64,000 nucleotides of DNA, taken from CAIKZZ01 sp036742455 (GTDB lineage Bacteria; Pseudomonadota; Gammaproteobacteria; Steroidobacterales; Steroidobacteraceae). The position numbers and the translations under genes were made by a program. The notes under the pieces were generated by a model. It saw nothing but the letters and a program-made list of their open reading frames with translations, was not told where the DNA came from and searched no databases. Positions 54,695 to 62,492 of the stretch are shown here, piece after piece (positions within the stretch are counted from its first letter, which is position 1; each line of letters begins with the position of its first letter). The stretch covers positions 1 to 64,000 of the forward strand of contig DAINQU010000001.1 of the NCBI GenBank assembly GCA_036742455.1. Direction: 5' to 3'.

Positions 54695-55441
54695 ATGAGT
54701 CCATCGCATACCCCACGCCTGCGCATCGGGCCCGACGAACTGACGGGTCGCAGTCGCGCGCACGTTGTGGAGTCCGAGGGCGCGATGTTGCAACCGGCCG
54801 CTGCGACGGCGTTCCGCCGCATGCGTGCGGCCGCCGCCCGCGACGGCATTGAGTTGTGCGCCGCCTCGTCGTTTCGCGATTTCGACACACAGGCGCGTAT
54901 CTGGAATCAGAAATGGCGAGGCGAGCGTCCGCTGTTGGATCGTCGAGGCCAGCCACTGGTGGCGTCTTGTCTGGCGCCCCGCGCGAGGCTGCGTGCTATA
55001 CTCGTATGGTCTGCGCCGCCCGGCGCTAGCCGTCACCACTGGGGTAGCGATCTGGATGTCTACGATCGCGCGGCGCTCAAGGACGGTCAACGGCTGCAAC
55101 TGGTGCCAGCGGAATACGGATCGGAAGGACCGTTCGCGGCGCTCACGGCGTGGCTCGATCGTCATATGGCGCGATTTGGATTTTATCGGCCTTACGTCAC
55201 CGATCGGGGAGGCGTTCAGCCCGAGCCGTGGCATCTCAGCCACGTCCCGACCGCGCGGGAAATGTCGCGCCGCCTGCGACCACGCACGTGGGCCCGAGCC
55301 CTCGCGATCAGCGAGGTAGACGGTAAAGACGCGCTGCTGGCGGAGCTCGACGAGATTTATGCGCGCTACGTTCGCGCGGTGGACCCACCGCCACCGCCCA
55401 ATCGACCGGCGCCGGTGCGCTCACCACGGGTCCGCCGCTAG
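54695..55441 (+). CDS. VanY-family D,D-carboxypeptidase-like protein without signal peptide
   Basis: A 248-residue M15B-type zinc peptidase. The zinc site appears as SRHHWGSDLDVYD (His and Asp) and EPWHLSH (Glu and second His), with SSFRDFDTQARIWNQKW before. Family members trim D-Ala from peptidoglycan peptides in the periplasm. Here the N-terminus MSPSHTPRLRIGPDEL is polar, and an in-frame TAG at 54665-54667 rules out a longer start, so no signal peptide is present. The C-terminus is Pro-rich. The stop overlaps the convergent HD gene by 4 bp. Confidence 0.84.
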   Translation: MSPSHTPRLRIGPDELTGRSRAHVVESEGAMLQPAAATAFRRMRAAAARDGIELCAASSFRDFDTQARIWNQKWRGERPLLDRRGQPLVASCLAPRARLRAILVWSAPPGASRHHWGSDLDVYDRAALKDGQRLQLVPAEYGSEGPFAALTAWLDRHMARFGFYRPYVTDRGGVQPEPWHLSHVPTAREMSRRLRPRTWARALAISEVDGKDALLAELDEIYARYVRAVDPPPPPNRPAPVRSPRVRR

Positions 55442-56466
55442 CTGCCTGACCAGACGTCCTTGATGTGGGACAGCACCAGTCGCCGCACCGCGGGAAGCGG
55501 GTCCGGATCCTGTGTAAACACCGGTGGATTGCGCCTCAACAAGCTGAAATCACCGGTTCGCAAGACTTTGCGCAAGTACGCCATGTGCTGGTCGATCGTT
55601 TCGATGTACGGATTGCGACCGTCAAACAGGGGCTCGAGATAGTGGTAGGCGCTGTGGAATGCGCCGTCTAAGCGATCCCGACGCATGGCCTCCACGAAGG
55701 CCGGCGTCTTGCGGAGCAAGTCGAGGCCCGAGCCGTAGCGCGTATTGACGGAACCGTCTTTATTCCGGCCGGTCGCGACCCCTGCGAGTACGAATTCCGG
55801 GTACAGCCGATCGCGACACTTTTCCAGATAACAGCGATCAGCCATCTGCGCGATCAAATCGGCTGTCCCCACCAAATGGCCGACCTGATGGTCCCGCGGA
55901 TCGGGTGCTTGGATGTCTTTGAAGGGAACTTCATAGCCGGTGTAGTGCACGATTTGCGCTGCGATCGGGGCCCATTCCGGCAGGCCGACGGAGAGCAAGA
56001 ACCGCGAAATCAGTCGAGCGGATCGACTGACGTGGGAGCTGGTATAGCGAGCCCCGTTAGGCTCCGTATCGCTGGTTTCCCGAACATAACCGGCGTCGTG
56101 GAACGCCGCGGTGACCAAACCCATAAAAGCCCGATCCGGGCCGAGCCGAGCATCGGCGGCCACGCTGCGCTCGTAGCCCACGAGCAAGCGCGTCGCGGCC
56201 AAGGTCACATCGAGGGTGTGTTGGCGGTCGTGGTAGACGGTGTCGACGCCGTGAAAACCCGGCAAGCGCCCCGCGAACAAGGCATCGAGGGTTTCGAACG
56301 TACGGTCGATCCGTTCAACGGGGACCGTAGGCCATTCTTCTTGAAAGAGTGCGACAACAGCTGCCCGAACCGATGCGGTCGAACTGACCTGCACGGTGTT
56401 GGTCACGTCAAAGTCGTTGCGTCGAAAGCGCGACGTGACCGACGGTAGGGTGACGGCAGCATTCAT
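55438..56466 (-). CDS. HD-domain phosphohydrolase-like protein
   Basis: A 342-residue soluble protein. YHDRQHTLDVTLAATRLLVGYE and VTAAFHDAGYVRETSD give the His and His-Asp metal ligands of an HD domain, with a later HLVGTADLIAQMADRCYLEK supplying the distal Asp. The arrangement resembles cyclic-nucleotide phosphodiesterase-like HD domains, but there is no sensor domain and the substrate is unknown. Convergent with the VanY-like gene; xthA lies upstream on the same strand. Confidence 0.8.
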   Translation of the reverse strand: MNAAVTLPSVTSRFRRNDFDVTNTVQVSSTASVRAAVVALFQEEWPTVPVERIDRTFETLDALFAGRLPGFHGVDTVYHDRQHTLDVTLAATRLLVGYERSVAADARLGPDRAFMGLVTAAFHDAGYVRETSDTEPNGARYTSSHVSRSARLISRFLLSVGLPEWAPIAAQIVHYTGYEVPFKDIQAPDPRDHQVGHLVGTADLIAQMADRCYLEKCRDRLYPEFVLAGVATGRNKDGSVNTRYGSGLDLLRKTPAFVEAMRRDRLDGAFHSAYHYLEPLFDGRNPYIETIDQHMAYLRKVLRTGDFSLLRRNPPVFTQDPDPLPAVRRLVLSHIKDVWSGS

Positions 56467-56546
56467 TCGCGGAGTCTAGGGAGACAATCGCAAATTGAAT
56501 GAGAGCCAGTTCACGATTTGTGACGCTGCCGTGACGCAGCGGGGCC

Positions 56547-57338
56547 TCAGCCTGCCGCCAAATCGAAGGAGGCGACCACCGGCGCATGGTCGGAGGGGCG
56601 CTCCCACCGCCGCGGTTCCACGTCCACCGTACAGCCGGTGCAGCGCGCCGCCAGCGCCCGGGACGCCAGAATCAGGTCTATCCGCAAACCGGCTTTGCGG
56701 CGAAACGCCATCGCCCGGTAGTCCCACCAGCTATAGCTTTTCTCGGGCTGCTCGAAACGGCGGAACACGTCCTCTAAGCCTATTTGACATAACGCGTCGA
56801 GTGCCGCTCGCTCGGGAGCGGAGGCGAGGACCTGCCCTTCCCACGCCTTTGGATCGTGAATGTCGCGATCCTCCGGCGCGATATTGAAGTCGCCGATGAC
56901 CGCCAGCTGAGGGTGCTGCTCGAGCTCGCGGGCCAGGTAATCGCGCAACGCGGCCAGCCACGCTAACTTGTACACATATTTATCGGAATCAACGGCTTGA
57001 CCGTTCGGTACGTAGCAGTCGATCACGCGAACGCCGCGAATGGTGCCGGCGATCACGCGCGCTTGCTCGTCCGCGTAGCCGGGGATGCCGCGCACGATGT
57101 CGGTGACGGGAGACCGGGCGAGTAGCGCGACACCGTTATAGGTTTTTTGGCCGTACCAGCCGCCTTCGAGCCCAAGGGCCGTGACTTCGCTGCCGGGAAA
57201 GTCGGCGTCGACGGTTTTGGTTTCCTGCAGGCCGAGCGCATCGATCGAGGCGCTCGCCAACCACTGCTGCAAATGCGGGAGCCGCACTTTCAGTGAATTG
57301 ACGTTCCAGGTCGCGAGCCGAAAGGGAAGTGCGTTCAT
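56547..57338 (-). CDS. xthA: Exodeoxyribonuclease III
   Basis: A 263-residue AP endonuclease / 3'-5' exonuclease of the EEP superfamily for base-excision repair (E. coli XthA 268). TWNVNSLKVRLPHL, LGLQETK (metal Glu), CYVPNG, GDFNIAPEDRDIHDP, LRIDLIL and the terminal PSDHAPVVASF (catalytic His) are all intact. Its ATG overlaps the prlC stop (ATGA), so it follows prlC in one transcript. Confidence 0.96.
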   Translation of the reverse strand: MNALPFRLATWNVNSLKVRLPHLQQWLASASIDALGLQETKTVDADFPGSEVTALGLEGGWYGQKTYNGVALLARSPVTDIVRGIPGYADEQARVIAGTIRGVRVIDCYVPNGQAVDSDKYVYKLAWLAALRDYLARELEQHPQLAVIGDFNIAPEDRDIHDPKAWEGQVLASAPERAALDALCQIGLEDVFRRFEQPEKSYSWWDYRAMAFRRKAGLRIDLILASRALAARCTGCTVDVEPRRWERPSDHAPVVASFDLAAG

Positions 57339-59350
57339 GCAGCCAGTCCATCTTGACGTAGCAAGCTCTCAACATCCGGGCGATGGCCGCGAAACTCGAT
57401 AAAGGCTTGCATATGGTCGCACGCGCCGCCTTTAGCCAAGATCGTCTGCCGGAATCGTTGCGCCGTCGCCGTGTCGAAGATGCCGGCCTGCACAAAGGCC
57501 GCGAAGGCGTCGGCGGCCAGCACTTCGGCCCATTTGTAGCTGTAATAGCCGGCCGCATATCCGCCCGAAAAAATATGCATAAAGGCGTGCTGGAACCGAT
57601 TGAACGCCGGTGCCGGGATCACGCCTACGCGATGACGAACCGCATCGAGCAGTTGTTGTACGGACTCGACGGTGACGATCGACGGATCCGCGTGCAACTT
57701 GAAATCAAACAATGCGAATTCGAGTTGGCGAACCGCGGCGAGACCGGCGTGAAACGTCCGCGTCGCGAGCAGGCGTTCGAGCTGCGCTGTCGGCAGCGGC
57801 GAGCCATCGTCGACATGCGCGGAAATCGCCGGAATGACCTCTGCGCGCCAGGCCCACTGTTCCATGATCTGACTCGGCAGTTCGACGACGTCCCACGGAA
57901 CGCCATTGATGCCGGCGAGGCTGGGAATCTCGATCTCGGTCAGTAGGTGGTGCAAGGCGTGACCGAATTCGTGAAATAGCGTCACGACATCGCTGTGTCG
58001 GAGCAAGGCCGGTTGGGCGCCGTGGGGAGGCGAAAAATTGCACACCACGTTGGCGACCGGTAGCGAACACGCATCATGGACACGCTGGCGATTCGATATT
58101 TCGCCCATCCACGCTCCCGCACGCTTTCCATCTCGCGCGTAGTAATCCGTATACAACCCGCCGATGATGCGCCCGGAGCCATCCTTCACATCGAGGTACT
58201 GAGCATCCGGATGCCACAGCGGCACGTCGCCCCGCGGAACGATGGAAATGCCATACAACCTCGCAATGAGGCCGTACAACCCTTCCAGCACCTTCGGCAA
58301 CGGGAACCACGGTCGTAGCGCTTCCTCGGAGACATCATGCCGCTCGCGACGCAGACGATCCGCGTAATACGCCACGTCCCACGCGCGCAGCGTCGTGCCG
58401 GCGTACGCGCTGAGGGATTCCATTTCCGCCTGCGCCGCCGGCCGATAGCGGGCGGCGAGATCTTCCAGAAACGCGATCACCTCTGTGACGGAGCCGGCCA
58501 TTTTGGTCGCCAGCGACAGATCCGCATAGCTCGAAAAGCCCAGCAAACCCGCCAATTCTTGCCGCAACGCTAAAATCTGGCTCATCACCGGGCCGTTGTC
58601 GCGGTGCCCCGCGTCGGGTCCCTGATCAGATGCCCGGGTCGTCCAGGCCTCGTAAAATTCGCGCCGTAACTCGGCGTGATCGGCGTGTGTGACGACGCCC
58701 AAATAGGTGGGTTGGTCGAGCTTTAACAACCAACCGTCGCGCCCTTCGGCGGCAGCGAGCGCCTGAGCGCGTTCCACGACATGTGCCGGTAGACCTTCGA
58801 GTAAGGACGCGTCGTCAATCCAACGGCTGAAGGCTTGCGTGGAGTCGAGAACTTGCTCTTCAAAGCGCGATTGCAGTTGGGACAGCTCCTGCATGATCGC
58901 TCGGTAGCGGGTTTTGGGCCCATCGGCGAGCCGTACGCCCGCTAATTCAAATTCTCGCAATGCGTGTGCCACCGTGCGCCGGGCGGCATCCGGCAATTGG
59001 GCGCCCTCCCGAGCCAGGATCGCAGCGTAGGCCTCGGCGAGCGCCGCGTTCTGACCGACTTCGGATTGATACTCGGTCAGCGCCTCGAGGCACGCGTTGT
59101 AGGCCTGACGTAGCGCCGGTGAGGACTGTACCGAGTTCAGGTGGGCCACCGGAGCGAAGACGCGACCGAGGCGCGCTTGTAGGGCTTCAAACGGTTCGAC
59201 CAACGACGCAAAGGTGGGTTGCGTCTGGGCCAGCAGACCCTGCAATGCCGACCGGTTACGGGCGATCTGTTCGCGTACGGCCGGCTCGGCGTGTTCCGGT
59301 TGGATGGCGGCGTAATCCGGGAGCGCAGTCGGGTCTAGCAGCGGGTTCAT
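57335..59350 (-). CDS. prlC: Oligopeptidase A, M3 family
   Basis: A 671-residue cytosolic zinc metallopeptidase degrading short peptides and cleaved signal peptides (E. coli PrlC 680). The zinc motif HEFGHALHHLL (HExxH) and downstream Glu region are intact, and the C-terminal substrate-binding FSGGYAAGYYSYKWAEVLAADAFAAF is typical. ATG 59350 is preferred; a GTG two codons upstream at 59356 is possible. Precedes xthA. Confidence 0.95.
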   Translation of the reverse strand: MNPLLDPTALPDYAAIQPEHAEPAVREQIARNRSALQGLLAQTQPTFASLVEPFEALQARLGRVFAPVAHLNSVQSSPALRQAYNACLEALTEYQSEVGQNAALAEAYAAILAREGAQLPDAARRTVAHALREFELAGVRLADGPKTRYRAIMQELSQLQSRFEEQVLDSTQAFSRWIDDASLLEGLPAHVVERAQALAAAEGRDGWLLKLDQPTYLGVVTHADHAELRREFYEAWTTRASDQGPDAGHRDNGPVMSQILALRQELAGLLGFSSYADLSLATKMAGSVTEVIAFLEDLAARYRPAAQAEMESLSAYAGTTLRAWDVAYYADRLRRERHDVSEEALRPWFPLPKVLEGLYGLIARLYGISIVPRGDVPLWHPDAQYLDVKDGSGRIIGGLYTDYYARDGKRAGAWMGEISNRQRVHDACSLPVANVVCNFSPPHGAQPALLRHSDVVTLFHEFGHALHHLLTEIEIPSLAGINGVPWDVVELPSQIMEQWAWRAEVIPAISAHVDDGSPLPTAQLERLLATRTFHAGLAAVRQLEFALFDFKLHADPSIVTVESVQQLLDAVRHRVGVIPAPAFNRFQHAFMHIFSGGYAAGYYSYKWAEVLAADAFAAFVQAGIFDTATAQRFRQTILAKGGACDHMQAFIEFRGHRPDVESLLRQDGLAA

Positions 59351-59452
59351 CGGCACTCAATAAGCGACGTACTGGAGGCAAGATCGTAGCAGAGCCGGGT
59401 CGGTTGACCGTATATCATGCGCGCCATGTCTCCTCATCAGAGCACAAGGCTT

Positions 59453-60796
59453 ATGACACACGACTACGATTACATCGCCATTGGTGGCGGCAGCGGCGGT
59501 TTGGCGACGGCGCAGCGGGCTGCGGAATACGGTGCCCGAGCGTTGGTCATTGAGCGGGCTCGTTTGGGGGGTACCTGCGTCAACGTCGGCTGTGTTCCGA
59601 AGAAGCTGATGTGGACCGCCGCATCGATTGGACACGCGATCGAGGATGCTGCCGGCTACGGCTTTGACCTGGAGGCGAAGGGCCACGACTGGGCGCGCAT
59701 CAAAGCCGCGCGCGATGCCTACGTCGCGCGCCTGAATGGGATTTACGCGTCCAATTTGGAGCGGCGCAAGGTCGATTGGGTGCACGGTAACGCGACGTTT
59801 GTCGATGCGCAGACCGTAGAAGTCGATGGCGTACGCTATCGCGCCCCGCACATCACCATCGCTGTGGGCGGGCAACCGTCGGTGCCGGCAATTCCAGGTG
59901 CCGAGAGGGGCATCACCTCGGACGGATTTTTCGATTTGGCCGACCGTCCGGCGACCGTCGCCGTGGTGGGCAGCGGCTACATCGCCGTGGAACTTGCCGG
60001 CGTGTTCGCAGGGCTCGGCACGCAGGTGCACCAGTTTGTGCGCCAAGACGGGGTCTTGCGCTCGTTCGACAGTATGCTGAGTGACGCACTGGCCCGTGAA
60101 ATGCAGGCGGATGGCATTGCCATACACACGAAGGCCATACCGACCGCGATTGAGGCCGACGGCCTGCGCCACCGGCTGCGTCTCGCAGACGGCAGCAGTC
60201 ACGGCCCGTTTGATGCCGTGGTGTTTGCCATCGGCCGGGAGCCGGTCACCGCGGCGCTCGGGCTTGACCGCGCCGGAGTGCACCAAAAGGGCGGCTACGT
60301 TCCCACCGATGCCTTTCAAAACACCAACGTGCCCGGTATTTACGCCATCGGCGACGTGACCGGACGAGCACAGTTGACCCCCGTCGCGATTGCCGCCGGC
60401 CGACGTCTCGCCGATCGCTTGTTCGGCGGGCGCCCGGAACGCCATTTGAATTACGAGATGATCCCGACGGTGGTCTTTTCGCACCCGCCGATTGGTACCG
60501 TGGGCATGACGGAGGCCGAAGCGCGGCAAGCCCACGGTGATGCGGTGCGTGTTTACAGCGCAGGTTTTGTGTCGATGTACCACGCACTCACGCAGCGGAA
60601 AGTGCGCACCGAGATGAAGCTCGTGTGCGTCGGACCCGAGGAGCGTGTCGTGGGTCTGCATGTCATCGGCCCGGGTGCCGATGAAATGCTGCAGGGCTTT
60701 GCCGTTGCCGTGAAAATGGGTGCCACTAAGCGCGATTTTGACGACACCGTGGCGATCCATCCCACCGCCTCCGAAGAATTCGTCACCATGCGCTGA
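59453..60796 (+). CDS. gor: Glutathione-disulfide reductase
   Basis: A 447-residue FAD flavoenzyme reducing GSSG with NADPH (E. coli 450). FAD-binding [17 protein letters not shown], redox disulfide [21 protein letters not shown]-binding [13 protein letters not shown] followed by [10 protein letters not shown] with both Arg that select NADPH, and the catalytic HPTASEE at the C-terminus are all present. ATG 59453 gives [12 protein letters not shown], which lines up with the E. coli start. The carbonic-anhydrase-like gene begins 10 bases later. Confidence 0.96.
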   Translation: MTHDYDYIAIGGGSGGLATAQRAAEYGARALVIERARLGGTCVNVGCVPKKLMWTAASIGHAIEDAAGYGFDLEAKGHDWARIKAARDAYVARLNGIYASNLERRKVDWVHGNATFVDAQTVEVDGVRYRAPHITIAVGGQPSVPAIPGAERGITSDGFFDLADRPATVAVVGSGYIAVELAGVFAGLGTQVHQFVRQDGVLRSFDSMLSDALAREMQADGIAIHTKAIPTAIEADGLRHRLRLADGSSHGPFDAVVFAIGREPVTAALGLDRAGVHQKGGYVPTDAFQNTNVPGIYAIGDVTGRAQLTPVAIAAGRRLADRLFGGRPERHLNYEMIPTVVFSHPPIGTVGMTEAEARQAHGDAVRVYSAGFVSMYHALTQRKVRTEMKLVCVGPEERVVGLHVIGPGADEMLQGFAVAVKMGATKRDFDDTVAIHPTASEEFVTMR

Positions 60797-60806
60797 GGGT
60801 TTCCGG

Positions 60807-61334
60807 ATGCATGCGATACGTCCTTATAAAGGCCACGCGCCCCAGATGGGCGAGCGTGTCTATGTCGACCCACAAGCGTGTGTCATCGGGCGGGTCTGGT
60901 TGGGCGATGACACGTCCGTTTGGCCGATGGCCGTCTTGCGGGGGGACGTGCACGACATCCGCGTCGGTGCGCGCACGAGTGTTCAAGATGGCAGTGTGCT
61001 GCACGTGACCCACGACGGGCCCTATCATCCGGGCGGTGGGCCACTGGCCATCGGCGATGACGTCACCATTGGCCACAACGTGACGCTGCACGCCTGCACG
61101 ATTGGCGATCGCTGCCTGATCGGCATGGGTGCGATCGTGCTCGACGGCGCCTGTATCGAGAACGACGTGATTGTCGGTGCGGGTAGTCTCGTGCCGCCGC
61201 GTAAACGACTGCGCGCAGGCACGCTCTGGGTCGGCAATCCGGTCCGGGAGATTCGGGAACTCACCGCGCGCGATCGGGAGCAACTGGTTTACTCGGCAGC
61301 GCACTACGTCCGGGTCAAGGAAGACTACCGATAA
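60807..61334 (+). CDS. Gamma-carbonic anhydrase family protein (YrdA-like)
   Basis: A 175-residue left-handed beta-helix protein of hexapeptide repeats. The zinc ligands are predicted in VLHVTHDGPYHP and in IGHNVTLHAC, matching the gamma-CA/YrdA layout VxH..GHxxxLHG. RGDVHDIRVGARTSVQDGSVLHV is the signature. It forms trimers, and physiological CO2 hydration activity varies in this subgroup. The first of two nearby ATGs (60807) gives the family start. Co-directional with gor; converges on cysB, 16 bases away. Confidence 0.92.
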   Translation: MHAIRPYKGHAPQMGERVYVDPQACVIGRVWLGDDTSVWPMAVLRGDVHDIRVGARTSVQDGSVLHVTHDGPYHPGGGPLAIGDDVTIGHNVTLHACTIGDRCLIGMGAIVLDGACIENDVIVGAGSLVPPRKRLRAGTLWVGNPVREIRELTARDREQLVYSAAHYVRVKEDYR

Positions 61335-61350
61335 GCGTGTCGAATGCCGG

Positions 61351-62325
61351 TTACCGAAGCGGCAATTCCACATCCTCAAACAACGCATCGAGATCCGGTC
61401 CTTCGCCGGCGCGAACCGCTTGATCGATGAGTCGCCGAGTGAGGTGCGGGGCGAACGATTTCAAGAATTCGTACATGTAGCCGCGCAGCAGTCGACCCCG
61501 ACGAAACCCAATCCACGTCATGTGCGGCGCGAACAGATGCGTCGCGTCGATTTGCACCAAGTCGCTGTCGACCGTTGGGTCTATCGACATACTGGCGACA
61601 ATGCCGACACCGAGCCCAAGACGGACGTAGGTCTTGATGACGTCGGCGTCGCTGGCGGTCAAAGCGACGTTCAACTTCAGCCCGTTGCTCTCGAACAGAG
61701 CCGGTAGCGACGAGCGTCCGCCGAAACTGAAGGTGTACGTAACGATCGGGTATTTGGCGAGCGTGTTCAGTGAGACCGAGCGTTCGCGGGTCAGCGGGTG
61801 GCCGGCCGGTACGATGATTTTGCGAGTCCAGCGATAGCAGGGCAGCAGCACGAGCCCTGGGAACAATTCGGAGCCACCGGTCGCGATCGCAAAGTCGACG
61901 CGGTCGAGTTTGGCCAGTTCAGCAATCTGCTCGGTCGTTCCTTGATGCAAGTGCAGATCGACTTCTGGGTAACCCTTGCGGAAGTTTTGCACGATAGAGG
62001 GGAGCACGTAGCGGGCCTGCGTGTGCGTTGTGCCGATGGCGAGCGATCCGGAGCGGTCGTCCTTGAGATCCGCCGATAAGCGGCGAATGTTCTGCACCTC
62101 TTCCAGAATGCGCAGGCCTCGATCCACGACTTGCTGACCGGCCGGCGTCACCCCGGTGAGGTTACGGCCGTCACGCTCGAACAACGGGAAGCCGAGTTCA
62201 TCCTCCAATAATTTCAATTGCTTGCTCACGCCTGGCTGCGACGTGTGCAGCTTGCGGGCCGCGGTCGTGATGTTCAGCCCGTTCTGAACCACGGCGGTGA
62301 GGTAGCGAAGTTGATGTAGTTTCAT
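61351..62325 (-). CDS. cysB: LysR family regulator CysB
   Basis: A 324-residue LysR regulator, exactly the E. coli CysB length. MKLHQLRYLTAVVQNGLNITTAARKLHTSQPGVSKQLKLLEDELG is the DNA-binding domain, and the effector domain contains GTTHTQARYVLP (sulfate/N-acetylserine pocket) and ASDADVIKTYVRLGLGVGIVASM. CysB activates sulfate assimilation and cysteine synthesis genes with N-acetylserine as inducer. No cys structural genes are in the window. Divergent from the TPR glycosyltransferase. Confidence 0.94.
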   Translation of the reverse strand: MKLHQLRYLTAVVQNGLNITTAARKLHTSQPGVSKQLKLLEDELGFPLFERDGRNLTGVTPAGQQVVDRGLRILEEVQNIRRLSADLKDDRSGSLAIGTTHTQARYVLPSIVQNFRKGYPEVDLHLHQGTTEQIAELAKLDRVDFAIATGGSELFPGLVLLPCYRWTRKIIVPAGHPLTRERSVSLNTLAKYPIVTYTFSFGGRSSLPALFESNGLKLNVALTASDADVIKTYVRLGLGVGIVASMSIDPTVDSDLVQIDATHLFAPHMTWIGFRRGRLLRGYMYEFLKSFAPHLTRRLIDQAVRAGEGPDLDALFEDVELPLR

Positions 62326-62492
62326 GGAGTGCCTCGAGCGATCCTTGCAAGGATACGGCCGACAGCCCGATTCAGCCATGACCGGGGCATACGTTCCGGG
62401 AATGATTCCATGCCTGAGTGCACGAGATGCCACATGACTGTCACAAACCGCGCGTAGCCTCCTCGGCCCTCTTCGATTGGCTTGCAGACCCC

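Noticed and set aside
59357..60760. 467-codon open frame antisense to gor
   Set aside because: His/Arg-rich translation with no motifs; a shadow of the GC-rich glutathione reductase gene.
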